A stretch of 64,000 bases of DNA from positions 1,426,001 through 1,490,000 of the forward strand of contig NZ_CP021913.1 of NCBI RefSeq assembly GCF_002814095.1, given 5' to 3'. The position numbers were made by a program, and so were the translations under genes. This document shows positions 16,669 through 25,735 of this stretch, one piece after another; the first letter of the stretch is position 1, and each line of letters starts with the position of its first letter. The DNA is from Sagittula sp. P11. Its GTDB lineage: Bacteria > Pseudomonadota > Alphaproteobacteria > Rhodobacterales > Rhodobacteraceae. The notes under the pieces are model-generated. The model did not search any database and was not told where the DNA came from. It saw nothing but the letters and a program-made list of their open reading frames with translations.

Positions 16669-18210
16669 TCAATCGTTTTCTCTGCGCAATGCGATGCGAT
16701 GGTGTCGCAGCAGGAGGCCCGCGAAGAGGAACAGCATGATCAGTACCGGCAGGTCCCCCGTCCGGCTGTAAAGCGTGACGCGCAGCGGCGGCGGCAGCGG
16801 CGCGTCGATGTAGCCCGCCTCGTTCAGCGGCAGCGCAGCCAGCACGCGGCCTGCACCGTCGATCACCGCCGAGACGCCGGTGTTCGCCGCCCGAAGCATC
16901 GGCAGCCCCTGTTCGATCGCACGGATGCGCGCCTGTTCGAGATGCTGGTAAGGACCGGAGAAGGCGCCGAACCACGCGTCGTTGGTGATCTGCATCAGCA
17001 TGTCGGGCCGCGCCGGCGCGCGGTGCACGTCCTGCGGAAAGACCGCCTCGTAGCAGATCAGCGGCAGCGCGACCCCAAGCGGCCCGAGGTTCAGAAGCTC
17101 CGGCCCCGGTCCAGCGCTGTAGCCGCCCTCTGCCCGCGCCGCCAGCCCGGCGATGTTCCAGCGGGCAAAGACCGCCTTGGCGGGCATGTACTCTCCGAAC
17201 GGCACGAGGTGATACTTGTCGTAGACCTGCCGCACGTCGCCCTCCGGCCCCATCAGGACAAGCGAGTTGTACCAGTTGCCGAGGTTCTCGCGCTGCAGCC
17301 CCACGACCACCTGCGCCGCACCCGCCGCATGGCTGATCTCGCCCAGTTCGTTGGCGGAGCGGTGCAGCAGCGTGGGCAGCGCCGTCTCCGGCCAGATCAC
17401 AAGGTCGGGCCTGCTGTCGCCGTCCTTCATCGGGGCGGCGGTAAAGTCGACCTGGCGGCGATAATAGACCGGCACCATGTCGCGCTGCCACTTCAGGTGC
17501 TGCGGCGCGTTTGGCTGGACAAGGCGCACGATGGGACGGCCGTCGAGGTCCTGCAGCGGCGGGATCAGCGCCTGCCCCCCGCCGAAGAGCGCCAGAAGCG
17601 CCGTCACCCCGAGTACGGGCGGCAACAGCCGCATGTCGCGCCGAGGCGCCTCTGCCGCGAAAAGGGCTGCAGTGGCAAAGGTCAGGAAGGTGAGCCCGTG
17701 CGGCCCGACCAGCGACACCCACTGCACCGGCGGTACCGGCAGCCAGAGATAGCCCACCAGCCCCCAGGGAAAGCCGGTCAGGACGTAGGCCCGCGCCAGC
17801 TCCGCCGCTGTCCATGTGACCACCAGTGCCGGCAGGGCGCGGTGTTTCGCATGTCCCGCGCCCCAGAATGCAAGCGCCCAGAACAGGGCCAGCCCGCCCG
17901 CAAGGCCCAGCAGCCCGAAGGGGGCCATCCAGCCGGTCGTGGCGGCATCGACCATGAAGGGCTCGACGATCCAGCTCATCGAGAGGCCGAAGTAGCCCAG
18001 TCCGACCATCCAGCCGGTGCCCACCGCCCGCAGGCCACGCGGCGCCACGCGGAACAGCGCAAAGGCCCCCACGAGCCCGAGGAAACCCACGTACCAGAGA
18101 TCGTAGGGTGCAGCCGACAGGCCCATGAGCGCGCCGCAGGCCAGGGCCAGCGGCAGACGCGCCCACCCGCGCAGCACAAATGCCCGCGCGGGCGCCGTCA
18201 GTTCAGGCAT
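16669..18210 (-). CDS. lnt: Apolipoprotein N-acyltransferase
   Basis: 513 residues from the ATG at 18210 (MPELTAPARAFVLRGWARL), which overlaps the corC stop by eight bases. About seven N-terminal membrane segments are followed by a nitrilase-like periplasmic domain carrying the Glu-Lys-Cys triad in VIWPETALPT, YDKYHLVPFGEYMP and LICYEAVFP, then a final membrane segment. It adds the third acyl chain to lipoproteins at the inner membrane, consistent with the many lipoproteins encoded in this window. The overlap with corC and the conserved order phoH-ybeY-corC-lnt support the call. Confidence 0.95.
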   Translation of the reverse strand: MPELTAPARAFVLRGWARLPLALACGALMGLSAAPYDLWYVGFLGLVGAFALFRVAPRGLRAVGTGWMVGLGYFGLSMSWIVEPFMVDAATTGWMAPFGLLGLAGGLALFWALAFWGAGHAKHRALPALVVTWTAAELARAYVLTGFPWGLVGYLWLPVPPVQWVSLVGPHGLTFLTFATAALFAAEAPRRDMRLLPPVLGVTALLALFGGGQALIPPLQDLDGRPIVRLVQPNAPQHLKWQRDMVPVYYRRQVDFTAAPMKDGDSRPDLVIWPETALPTLLHRSANELGEISHAAGAAQVVVGLQRENLGNWYNSLVLMGPEGDVRQVYDKYHLVPFGEYMPAKAVFARWNIAGLAARAEGGYSAGPGPELLNLGPLGVALPLICYEAVFPQDVHRAPARPDMLMQITNDAWFGAFSGPYQHLEQARIRAIEQGLPMLRAANTGVSAVIDGAGRVLAALPLNEAGYIDAPLPPPLRVTLYSRTGDLPVLIMLFLFAGLLLRHHRIALRREND

Positions 18211-19183
18211 GGCCCGCCTTCGATGTACCCGCCGGGGTGGCGGGGACCTGTGTCTGGCTGGCGGCGCGCTGCGCGCCGGGCAGACGCACCCGTAGCCGCT
18301 TGATGCGGCGCGGATCGGCATCCACCACCTCGAGGTCGAGACCGGCGGGATGGCGCACCACCTCACCGCGGGCCGGCACGCGGCCAGCCAGCATGAACAC
18401 GAGGCCACCCAGCGTATCGATTTCTTCCTCGTCGATGTCTTCGTGTTCGGTCAGGTCGAAGCCCAGTTCCGCCTCGAATTCCTCCAGCGGGGTCTTGGCC
18501 AACGCAAGGTAGCAGCCCGGACGCTCCTTCACCCACGACTGGTCGTCGTCGGTGTCGTGCTCGTCCTCGATCTCGCCGATGACCTGTTCGATCAGGTCCT
18601 CGATCGTCACCAGCCCGTCGACGCCGCCGTATTCGTCGATCACCAGCGCCATGTGCCGCCGTTCCGTCTGCATCTTCGTCAGAAGCACGCCGATCGGCAT
18701 CGACGGCGGCACGAAGAGCAGCGGTCGCAACATGCGTTTCAGGTTGAAGCGGGCGCCCGCGCCGTTGAACCCGTAGGCCAGCGCAAAGTCCTTCAGGTGC
18801 GCCATGCCCACCGGGGTGTCGAGCGTGCCCTCGTAGACCGGCACCCGGGTCATCCCGCTTTCGCGGAAGACCTTCACCAGGTCGTCCCGGGTGATGGTGT
18901 TCGGCACCGCCACGATGTCGGCCTTGGGAATGGCCACATCCTCGACCCGCATGCGCCGCAGGTTGATCATGCCGTGCACGGGTGCTTCGCGCGGGCCGAC
19001 GGTGTCGTCGCCCTTGAAGTCGTCTTCCATGTCGGTTTCCGTGGTCCGACCGAAGAGGCGTCTCAGGAATCCCGGCCTCGCCGCATCCTGTCCCTCTTCA
19101 TCCTCAAATTGTCTCAGCGCGCCATGCGCCGCCTTAGACGAGTCGTCGTTGTCGCCCATTTCTCCGGTCCAGTCACGAGCCAT
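18203..19183 (-). CDS. CorC/HlyC-type protein with paired CBS domains
   Basis: About 326 residues. Two CBS domains span roughly residues 80-210 (VPNTITRDDLVKVFRESGMT, then MALVIDEYGGVDGLVTIEDL), followed by an acidic stretch and a CorC/HlyC C-terminal domain. The DUF21 membrane domain found in long relatives is absent, so this is the short soluble CorC form. It is linked to cation homeostasis or membrane-associated roles, but its mechanism is not settled. It overlaps the ybeY stop. ATGs at 19192, 19183 and 19159 are all possible starts; 19192 has GGGAG close upstream. Confidence 0.88.
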   Translation of the reverse strand: MARDWTGEMGDNDDSSKAAHGALRQFEDEEGQDAARPGFLRRLFGRTTETDMEDDFKGDDTVGPREAPVHGMINLRRMRVEDVAIPKADIVAVPNTITRDDLVKVFRESGMTRVPVYEGTLDTPVGMAHLKDFALAYGFNGAGARFNLKRMLRPLLFVPPSMPIGVLLTKMQTERRHMALVIDEYGGVDGLVTIEDLIEQVIGEIEDEHDTDDDQSWVKERPGCYLALAKTPLEEFEAELGFDLTEHEDIDEEEIDTLGGLVFMLAGRVPARGEVVRHPAGLDLEVVDADPRRIKRLRVRLPGAQRAASQTQVPATPAGTSKAGHA

Positions 19184-19709
19184 TGGGCCCATTAATCTCC
19201 CTATATGGGTCAGCGATACCGAGATTGCCAAGTATCTCGCGCTCCAACCCTTCCATCAACGTGGCATCCGCATCACGGATATGGTCGTAGCCCACAAGAT
19301 GTAACACCCCGTGAACAAGCAAATGCGTCACGTGGTCCGCCATGGACTTGCCCTGTTCGGCAGCTTCCCGCTCACAGGTCTCCCATGCGAGCGCCAGATC
19401 GCCCAGATGATGCGGTTCGCCCATCTCCTCGAAGTCGTCGTCGAGGTGCGGCAGGAAAGGCTCACCGCCCACTTCGGGCGAGCCGAGTTCCTGCGTCGGC
19501 CAGCTCAGCACGTTGGTGGGCGCCGGGCGGCCGCGGAAATCGGCGTTGAGGATGGCGATGCGGCCGTCGCTGCAGCCCATCACCGCGATCTCGTAGTCGT
19601 CGGCCACGAGGCCGAGCAGTGCGAGGGTCGCCTGCGCGGCCTCCTCTGCCAGCGCCCCGAGCCCCGCCGCTTCCCAGCGGTCGTCCTCGATGATCGTATC
19701 GGTCAGCAT
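19173..19709 (-). CDS. ybeY: Endoribonuclease / rRNA maturation factor YbeY
   Basis: 178 residues from the ATG at 19709 (MLTDTIIEDDRW). The zinc-binding signature HGVLHLVGYDH lies near residues 134-144. YbeY acts in 16S rRNA 3' processing and ribosome quality control. It follows phoH and overlaps corC by eleven bases, the usual order. The longer frame upstream runs through an intergenic repeat and is rejected. Confidence 0.94.
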   Translation of the reverse strand: MLTDTIIEDDRWEAAGLGALAEEAAQATLALLGLVADDYEIAVMGCSDGRIAILNADFRGRPAPTNVLSWPTQELGSPEVGGEPFLPHLDDDFEEMGEPHHLGDLALAWETCEREAAEQGKSMADHVTHLLVHGVLHLVGYDHIRDADATLMEGLEREILGNLGIADPYREINGPNGS

Positions 19710-19721
19710 ATGGCCGACCGG

Positions 19722-19769
19722 CCGGGGGCCAGCCCCCGGACCCCCGAGGTATTTCTGCCAAGATGAAGG
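19722..19769 (-). repeat. Dispersed intergenic repeat, full copy
   Basis: Lies between phoH and ybeY. Read on the minus strand it is CTTCATCTTGGCAGAAATAC followed by CTCGGGGGTCCGGGGGCTGG and CCCCCGG. The right half can form a GGGGG/CCCCC hairpin. The same unit occurs at 24507-24558 and, shortened, at 11907-11930. Confidence 0.7.
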
Positions 19770-19800
19770 TGAGGCGAAGGGCGGAGGCGGCAGGGGGATC

Positions 19801-20772
19801 TCACCCCTCCGCGTCCTTCTCGTAGGCCTCGATGATGGCGGCGACAAGCGGGTGGCGCACCACGTCCTTGCCGGTGAAGTAATTGAAGGAGATGCCCTTC
19901 ACGTCCTTCAGCAGGCGCTCCGCGTCCTGCAGGCCCGAGGGCACGCCGCGCGGCAGGTCGATCTGGGTGCGGTCGCCGGTGATCACCATGCGCGACCCCT
20001 CGCCCAGTCGGGTGAGGAACATCTTCATCTGCATGGTCGTGGCGTTCTGCGCCTCGTCCAGCACCACGAAGGCATTGGACAGCGTGCGCCCGCGCATGAA
20101 GGCCAGCGGCGCGATCTCGACCGTCTTTTCCTCGCGCATCTTGGCAAGCTGCTTGCCCGGCAGGAAGTCGTTCAGCGCGTCGTAGAGCGGCTGCATGTAG
20201 GGATCGACCTTCTCCTCCTGCGTGCCGGGGAGGAAGCCGAGCCGTTCGCCCGCCTCGACCGCGGGACGGCAGAGGATGATCTTGTCGACGGCGCCGGTGA
20301 TCAGCATGTTCACCCCCACCGCCACGGCGATGTAGGTCTTGCCGGTGCCCGCGGGGCCGATGCCGAAGGCCAGCTCGTTCTCGAACAGCGACCGGACGTA
20401 GGCCTTCTGCGCATCGGTGCGCGGTTCCACCAGCTTCTTTCGGGTCTTGATCTCGACCTTGCCGCCGCCGAACATCTCGAGCTGCTGGTCGGGCTCCGGT
20501 TCGTGTTCCATGCGGAACTCCCGGTCGATGTCGCCCTTGCCGACCTCGCGCCCGGCCTCCAGCCGCTGGTAGAGCGCCTGCAGCACCTCCGTGGCGCCCT
20601 TGATAGCGTCCTCCGGCCCGTGCACGGCAAGCTGGTTGCCGCGTCTGAGGATCTGCACGCCCGTGCGCGCCTCTATGTCTGTGAGGTTGCGGTCGAACTC
20701 TCCGCAGAGGTCGATCAGCAGCCGGTTGTCTGGAAACTCGAGGATGGCTTCGTTCAGTACGCCAGTGTTCAA
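19801..20772 (-). CDS. phoH: PhoH-like ATPase
   Basis: 323 residues if started at a TTG (20770-20772) that has AGGAG seven bases upstream; no ATG exists near the conserved N-terminus. The C-terminal ATPase domain has Walker [31 protein letters not shown], Walker B VVLDEAQN and sensor [10 protein letters not shown]. The N-terminus is the KH-like region typical of the ybeY-linked PhoH family. Likely an RNA helicase/NTPase functioning with YbeY; the precise role is unresolved. The order phoH-ybeY-corC-lnt is conserved across many bacteria. Confidence 0.93.
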   Translation of the reverse strand: MNTGVLNEAILEFPDNRLLIDLCGEFDRNLTDIEARTGVQILRRGNQLAVHGPEDAIKGATEVLQALYQRLEAGREVGKGDIDREFRMEHEPEPDQQLEMFGGGKVEIKTRKKLVEPRTDAQKAYVRSLFENELAFGIGPAGTGKTYIAVAVGVNMLITGAVDKIILCRPAVEAGERLGFLPGTQEEKVDPYMQPLYDALNDFLPGKQLAKMREEKTVEIAPLAFMRGRTLSNAFVVLDEAQNATTMQMKMFLTRLGEGSRMVITGDRTQIDLPRGVPSGLQDAERLLKDVKGISFNYFTGKDVVRHPLVAAIIEAYEKDAEG

Positions 20773-20953
20773 GCCTCTCTCCTGCTCCGTGTTCGGCCCG
20801 GGCTGTGGATTCGGCGGGGGCCCTTGTCTAGATATGGTGCCAAGCCACACCCGCCTGCGCAAGTCTCGCGGGACGAATGTCACGCAAATGAAACACTGCC
20901 GCCCGCGTGTGCCTGCGTCCGAGGCGCCGGAACGCACGGCGCGGGACCAGACG

Positions 20954-20991
20954 GGAAAAGGGCCGCCCCCGGTGGGAGACGGCCCTTTTCC
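20954..20991 (-). terminator. Terminator downstream of the small lipoprotein gene
   Basis: A perfect 12-base stem, GGAAAAGGGCCG pairing with CGGCCCTTTTCC, starts 23 bases after the lipoprotein stop on the minus strand. The T-rich half lies within the stem rather than after it. Confidence 0.6.
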
Positions 20992-21013
20992 AATGGCTGA
21001 GGTGACGGTGGCG

Positions 21014-21331
21014 TCAGAGCGGGTCGCCGATGATGCTGGTCGAGCCGCCCTTGAACTGGCCGGTGACGACGGTCGGCGGGGCGACGCCCGAGCAGACCGG
21101 CTTGCCGTACTTGTCGAGACGCAGCGAGAGGTAGCCCTCGACGCCGTCGTCGATGATCCAGTGGTCGCACCCGTTGGGATCGACCCAGATGCCCGCCTGC
21201 ATGGAGGACAGGTCATCCCGGTCGAAGAAGTTGCGGTCCTGGCTCTTGTCCGGGCCGATCGGAACGTCGACGCCACAGGCCGAGACGAGTCCCGCCACGG
21301 TCAGGGCAAGGAGCGGTTTTGCGAAGTTCAT
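21014..21331 (-). CDS. Small lipoprotein with the WVDPxGCxHW domain
   Basis: 105 residues from the ATG at 21331. The signal sequence MNFAKPLLALTVAGLVSAC ends in a lipobox (VSAC, acylated Cys19). The mature part has the block GIWVDPNGCDHWIIDDGVEG followed by YLSLRLDKYGKPVC, which is nearly repeated in the OmpA-family protein encoded just upstream (21351-21947). The two are likely co-transcribed (19-base gap). A partner role in the outer membrane/peptidoglycan layer is plausible; function unknown. Confidence 0.82.
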   Translation of the reverse strand: MNFAKPLLALTVAGLVSACGVDVPIGPDKSQDRNFFDRDDLSSMQAGIWVDPNGCDHWIIDDGVEGYLSLRLDKYGKPVCSGVAPPTVVTGQFKGGSTSIIGDPL

Positions 21332-21350
21332 GTCCAAGGTCCCCCGGGCT

Positions 21351-21947
21351 TTACTGGAAGCAGAGAATTTCGACGCGGCGGTTCTTGGCCATGCCTGCAG
21401 CGGTGGCGTTGGACGCCACGGGCATGCGTTCGCCATATCCGCGCACGTCGGTGATGTTCGCTCCCACGGCCCGTGCAATGCGGGCCACGGCCAGCGCACG
21501 GTTGTACGACAGCTTCATGTTGTAGGAGTCCGAGGCCCGGCTGTCGGTATGCCCGGCGATCACGTAACCCACCGCGGTCGAGGACCGGAAGAAGTTGGCG
21601 ATCTGCGCCTGGCCGTGCTTCGAGATCTTGTAGCTGTCGGTGGCAAAGAACTGGTCGGTGTTCATCACGCCGCAGGTGTTGGACCGGCGGCAGACCGGGA
21701 TCCCCTTGCGGTCGAGGTGGGGGTCCATGTAGCCCTCCACGCCGTCGTCCATGACCCAGTGCTCGCAGCCATCGGGGTCGACCCAGATGCCCGGAATGTA
21801 TTGCTCGCCCACAATGGTGCGCGTGGTTTGCGTAGAAATGATAGGTGTTTGCCCAGCATCTTCCGCGACCGCCGGTGCAGCAACCGACAGGCACAGGGAT
21901 GCAGTCAGCGCAAGCGCGCTGAGGGCCTTGGAGATGCGTGTCACCAC
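21351..21947 (-). CDS. OmpA-family protein with N-terminal WVDPxGCxHW domain
   Basis: 198 residues with a cleavable signal peptide (about 1-28, ending PAVAEDAG). Residues about 50-88 carry GIWVDPDGCEHWVMDDGVEG and YMDPHLDRKGIPVC, a small Cys-containing domain shared with the next gene's lipoprotein. The C-terminal half is an OmpA-like peptidoglycan-binding domain: VGYVIAGHTDSRASDSYNMK, LSYNRALAVA and AKNRRVEILC. It probably anchors an envelope complex to peptidoglycan in the periplasm. The N-terminal domain has no function I know. Confidence 0.88.
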   Translation of the reverse strand: MVTRISKALSALALTASLCLSVAAPAVAEDAGQTPIISTQTTRTIVGEQYIPGIWVDPDGCEHWVMDDGVEGYMDPHLDRKGIPVCRRSNTCGVMNTDQFFATDSYKISKHGQAQIANFFRSSTAVGYVIAGHTDSRASDSYNMKLSYNRALAVARIARAVGANITDVRGYGERMPVASNATAAGMAKNRRVEILCFQ

Positions 21948-22164
21948 AGCCTCTGTCCCTTAACTGATGTTTCCCCCATGCGCGGCTGTCCGATGGCAGC
22001 GGGCCGCGCAAATTAACTGTAAAGTCAGTGTAAGGATTCCATTAGGTAAGGGAAGAAGAAATCCACAAGGACTGTACCGCTTTCGGAAACAGTTCCCACT
22101 ATATCTTGTGTTTTGTGTGGATAATTCGGTGTTGTTTTTTGATTCAATAGGTTCTGTGGCGACA

Positions 22165-23472
22165 TTACATCGCCATCATGGCGCCTTTAAGGCTGTTTGG
22201 ACCGCTGGATTCGATTCGGACAGGGGCAATATCGCCCACGTCGATTCCCTTTGCCTCCACATGCACGGCATGCAGGTATTCCGATTTTCCGACCATTTGC
22301 CCCGGCAGGCGGCCCGGCTTTTCGAAAAGCACCCGGACCTCGCGCCCGACCATCGCGTCCTGCAACGCGCGCTGCTGTTTCGTCAGCAGGGCCTGCAGGC
22401 GCTGAAGGCGGTCGTCCTTCTCGTCCTCGGGCACCTGCGCGCGCTCGGCGGCGGGTGTGCCCGGACGCTCCGAATACTTGAAGGAAAAGGCCGATCCGTA
22501 TTCCACCGCCTCGATCAACGCGAGCGTGTCGCGGAAATCCTGCTCCGTTTCTTCGGGGAAGCCGACAATGAAATCGCCCGACAGGTGCAGGTCGGGCCGT
22601 GCGGCGCGCAGCCGCTCGATCAGGCGCAGGTACTGCTCGGCCGTGTGCTGGCGGTTCATCCGCTTGAGGATCCTGTCCGACCCCGCCTGCACGGGCAGGT
22701 GAAGGTACGGCATCAACTTCTCGCATTCGCCGTGCGCCGCGATCAGCGCGTCGTCCATGTCGTTGGGATGCGAGGTGGTGAAACGGATACGCGCCAGACC
22801 GTCGATTGTTTCCAGTTCCCGGATCAAACCGGCCAGCCCGCCGTCGTGCCCGTGATAGGCGTTCACATTCTGGCCCAGCAGGGTGATCTCCCGCACGCCG
22901 CGCTCCACGAGGTCGCGCGCCTCGCGCATCACCCGCTCCGCCGGGCGGCTCACTTCGGCGCCGCGTGTGTAGGGCACCACGCAGAAGGCACAGAACTTGT
23001 CGCAACCCTCCTGCACCGTCAGGAAGGCCGTCGGGCCGCGCTTCGCCTTCGGGCGCTGCGCCAGCCGCTCGAACTTGTCTTCCTCCGGGAAATCGGTGTC
23101 GAGCGCCTTCGCCCCGGTGCGCGTCTTCGCCTCCAGCTCCGGCAGGCGGTGATAGCTCTGCGGGCCGACAACAAGGTCCACCATCGGCTGACGGCGCATG
23201 ATCTCCTCGCCCTCCGCCTGCGCGACACAGCCCGCCACGCCGATCTTCAGGTCGGGCTTCGCCGCCTTCAGACCCTTGTACCGGCCCAGCTCGGAATAGA
23301 CCTTCTCGGCGGCCTTCTCCCGGATGTGGCAGGTGTTCAGCAGGATCATGTCGGCGTCGTCGGGCGTGTCGGTCACGACATAGCCCTGCCCGCCCATGGC
23401 CTCCGCCATGCGCTCGCTGTCGTAGACGTTCATCTGGCAACCGTAGGTCTTGATGAAGAGCTTCCGGGTCAT
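22165..23472 (-). CDS. miaB: tRNA-2-methylthio-N6-dimethylallyladenosine synthase
   Basis: 435 residues. A radical-SAM methylthiotransferase that modifies A37 of tRNAs reading UNN codons. The N-terminal MTTase domain has the cluster cysteines in [18 protein letters not shown] and GVAGCVAQ; the radical-SAM motif is [15 protein letters not shown]; a C-terminal TRAM domain ends the protein. Length is normal. It belongs to the conserved miaB-phoH-ybeY-lnt neighbourhood, here separated from phoH by the two envelope genes. Confidence 0.96.
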   Translation of the reverse strand: MTRKLFIKTYGCQMNVYDSERMAEAMGGQGYVVTDTPDDADMILLNTCHIREKAAEKVYSELGRYKGLKAAKPDLKIGVAGCVAQAEGEEIMRRQPMVDLVVGPQSYHRLPELEAKTRTGAKALDTDFPEEDKFERLAQRPKAKRGPTAFLTVQEGCDKFCAFCVVPYTRGAEVSRPAERVMREARDLVERGVREITLLGQNVNAYHGHDGGLAGLIRELETIDGLARIRFTTSHPNDMDDALIAAHGECEKLMPYLHLPVQAGSDRILKRMNRQHTAEQYLRLIERLRAARPDLHLSGDFIVGFPEETEQDFRDTLALIEAVEYGSAFSFKYSERPGTPAAERAQVPEDEKDDRLQRLQALLTKQQRALQDAMVGREVRVLFEKPGRLPGQMVGKSEYLHAVHVEAKGIDVGDIAPVRIESSGPNSLKGAMMAM

Positions 23473-23583
23473 GCTGCACCATTGCGTAGGGGATCAGGGG
23501 CGGGGGATACCCCGAAACCGCCCCGTCTTGCAATGGGGCCGAAATTCACCGATTCTCGATGCAAAGCGCTTGAGGGCAGGCCG

Positions 23584-24453
23584 ATGCAGTACGACTCCCT
23601 ACAGGATTTCCTCAACCGGGGCCGCGACGCGCTGGCCAGCGGGCCGGTTGCGATGATCTTTGCCGAGGACGAGACGGAGCTCGCGACCACGCTGCGCCAC
23701 CACCGCCACTGCGGCTTCCGCATCGTCCTGTGCTTCGTCTCGCCGCTGTGGGAGACGCCGCCAGACCTCGTGGGCAAGATACGCCGCATCGACTACGATC
23801 CGATGGCCGACGGCGCGGTCCAGGCCGCGGTGGACCAGGTCAACGCCGCCGCCGGGGGCACCTGGCTCTACTACTGCTACAACGCGGAATACCTGTTCTA
23901 CCCGTTCTGCGAGACTCGCACCATCGGCGAGATGCTGGCCTACCACACCGAAGAGCGGCGCGATGCCATGCTGACCTACGTGGTGGACCTCTACGCCAGC
24001 GATCTCCGCCGCCACCCGAACGCGGTCTCGCTCGACGAGGCCTGCCTCGACCGCTCCGGCTACTACGCGCTCGCCCGGCTCGACCCGGACAACAAGAACT
24101 ACCCGAAGGAACGGCAGCTCGACTTCTTCGGCGGCCTGCGCTGGCGGTACGAGGAACACATCCCCCCCGAACGCCGCAAGATCGACCGCATCGCCATCTT
24201 CCGCGCAAAGCCGGGCCTGCACCTGCGCGAGGATCACACCTTCGACGACGAGGAATACAACACCTACGCCTGCCCGTGGCACAACAACCTGACGGCCGCC
24301 ATCGCGTCCTTCCGCACCGCCAAGGCGCTGAAGCGCAACCCCGGCTCGACCTTCGACATCCAGAACTTCCACTGGCACAACTCCGTGCCCTTCGAATGGC
24401 ACTCGCGCCAGCTCCTCGACCTCGGCCTGATGGAGCCGGGCCAGTGGTTCTGA
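23584..24453 (+). CDS. Glycosyltransferase family 2-like protein, catalytic motif unclear
   Basis: 289 residues from the ATG at 23584 (MQYDSLQDFLNRGRDALASG). The N-terminal stretch VAMIFAEDETELATTLRHHR followed by HCGFRIVLCFV resembles the opening of glycosyltransferase-2-like proteins of the PF13704 type (RNE..L.EW..HH...GF). The expected acidic donor-binding motif is not obvious: the corresponding region reads TWLYYCYNAEYLFYPFCETR. The C-terminal region has His/Trp-rich blocks (WHNNLTAAIASFRTAKAL, FHWHNSVPFEWHSRQ). No signal peptide. It is divergent from miaB, 111 bases apart. It could act on an extracellular polysaccharide, or have lost transferase activity. Confidence 0.5.
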   Translation: MQYDSLQDFLNRGRDALASGPVAMIFAEDETELATTLRHHRHCGFRIVLCFVSPLWETPPDLVGKIRRIDYDPMADGAVQAAVDQVNAAAGGTWLYYCYNAEYLFYPFCETRTIGEMLAYHTEERRDAMLTYVVDLYASDLRRHPNAVSLDEACLDRSGYYALARLDPDNKNYPKERQLDFFGGLRWRYEEHIPPERRKIDRIAIFRAKPGLHLREDHTFDDEEYNTYACPWHNNLTAAIASFRTAKALKRNPGSTFDIQNFHWHNSVPFEWHSRQLLDLGLMEPGQWF

Positions 24454-24506
24454 CCGCCTCCTGACAACAGCCATACCAAACGGAAGGACAGGGAACTGCC
24501 CCTGCC

Positions 24507-24558
24507 CTTCATCTTGGTCCAAGTACCTTGGGGGGTCCGGGGGGCCAGCCCCCCGGCC
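24507..24558 (+). repeat. Dispersed intergenic repeat, full copy
   Basis: CTTCATCTTGGTCCAAGTAC then CTTGGGGGGTCCGGGGGGCC and AGCCCCCCGG between two convergent genes. The GGGGGG/CCCCCC arms can form a strong hairpin, so it may end transcription from both sides. Confidence 0.7.
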
Positions 24559-24609
24559 TTCGCGGGCAACGCCCGCGCGGGTCGGTCCGCGCCAGCGGAC
24601 CGAAACCCG

Positions 24610-25284
24610 TCAGTCGAACTCTTCCGTCACCACGTGGTCCTTCGGCACGCCCAGCTCGGCGACCTCGCGCGGCAGCGCCTCGACCATGCCGTCCGGGCCG
24701 CAGACGTAGACCACGTCGCCCTTCACATCGACCATGTCCTTCAGGAAGGACGCGTCGACCTGGCCCCGCGCGTAGCCGCTGTCGGGCTCGTCGGTCACCG
24801 TATAGACCACGGCCAGCCCCGGCATCGCGTCGAATTCGTCCTTCAGGATGATGTCGGCCTCTGTCTGGTTCGAGAACACCAGCGTGTTGCCCTCCAGCGT
24901 GCCCTTGTCCTGCAGCTTCTTGCGCAGGATGGAGATGAACGGCGTCACGCCCGCGCCCCCGGCGATGAAGATGCCGTCGCCCTTGTCCTCGATCGCGCCC
25001 CAGGGGTCCTCGATCAGCACCTTGTCGCCGGCCTGCAACTTGCCGATCTGCTCGGTCACGCCGTCATGCTCCGGGTAGGACTTGATGACGAACTGCAGCG
25101 TGTCCTCGTCCGGCAGGCTGGTGAAGGTGAAGGGCCGCTTCTCCTCGCGCCAGCCGTCCTTGTCCAGCGACAGGTCGACCGCCTGCCCCGGCGTGAACGA
25201 GAATCCCTCGGGCTTGTCGAACACCAGGTGGTGCGTGTCATGCGTCACGGGCGAAATGGATTGCAGTGTCAGCGTGTGAGTCAT
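24610..25284 (-). CDS. FAD-binding oxidoreductase (ferredoxin/flavodoxin-NADP reductase-like)
   Basis: 224 residues with the two-domain ferredoxin reductase fold. The flavin site is RPFTFTSLPDED (RxYS/T-type) near residues 50-61, the NAD(P) domain starts at GIFIAGGAGVTPFISILRKK, and the C-terminus has VVYVCGPDGMVEAL. There is no 2Fe-2S domain, so it must pass electrons to or from a separate carrier. Cytoplasmic. The neighbours give no partner. Confidence 0.85.
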   Translation of the reverse strand: MTHTLTLQSISPVTHDTHHLVFDKPEGFSFTPGQAVDLSLDKDGWREEKRPFTFTSLPDEDTLQFVIKSYPEHDGVTEQIGKLQAGDKVLIEDPWGAIEDKGDGIFIAGGAGVTPFISILRKKLQDKGTLEGNTLVFSNQTEADIILKDEFDAMPGLAVVYTVTDEPDSGYARGQVDASFLKDMVDVKGDVVYVCGPDGMVEALPREVAELGVPKDHVVTEEFD

Positions 25285-25343
25285 GTGAACCTCCGTTTGC
25301 CGTCAAAACGCGGCGGCAGGGACAGGGGTTCCGGGACGCGCCC

Positions 25344-25661
25344 TCAGGCAGAGGCCAGCGTCCCGTAGGTGCAGAGCTGCCGGTGCCCGTCCGTGCGGCT
25401 CACCAGCGTGCCGCCGCGATAGACCGCATGCACGTATTTCGGCCCGTCGCCGTAGGCGTAGCTCACGCAAGACTCGTCGAAGTTCTTCGGGTTGCGCTCG
25501 AACCCGGCCTCGGTGCCAAGCGCCACCTCCGCCTCGGCCCGGGTCACACCCAGCGTCAGCTTCTGCGCCACGCCGTCGTTGCCGGGCTTGTCGGCCTGCG
25601 GCGCGCCCACGGTGCAGGCGGACAGCATCAGGGCGATCAGGGCAAGGACAAGGCGCGGCAT
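25344..25661 (-). CDS. Small lipoprotein, unrecognised
   Basis: 105 residues from the ATG at 25661. The lipobox MLSAC (acylated Cys16) follows a short hydrophobic signal. The mature region has LTLGVTRAEAEVALGTEAGF, which recalls the SmpA/OmlA-like pattern of small outer-membrane lipoproteins, and two later cysteines (ESCVSYAY, RQLCTYG). A Bam-associated or envelope role is only a guess. Confidence 0.7.
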   Translation of the reverse strand: MPRLVLALIALMLSACTVGAPQADKPGNDGVAQKLTLGVTRAEAEVALGTEAGFERNPKNFDESCVSYAYGDGPKYVHAVYRGGTLVSRTDGHRQLCTYGTLASA

Positions 25662-25735
25662 CTGGGCTCTCCGGTCAGGGGATTCGTTTCCCTTGGGTAG
25701 CACGCGCCGCCCGCGCCCGGAACCGGGCCGGAGGC

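Noticed and set aside
21967-23583. Plus-strand extension upstream of the glycosyltransferase-like gene
   Set aside because: It runs antisense through miaB; the true start is at 23584.
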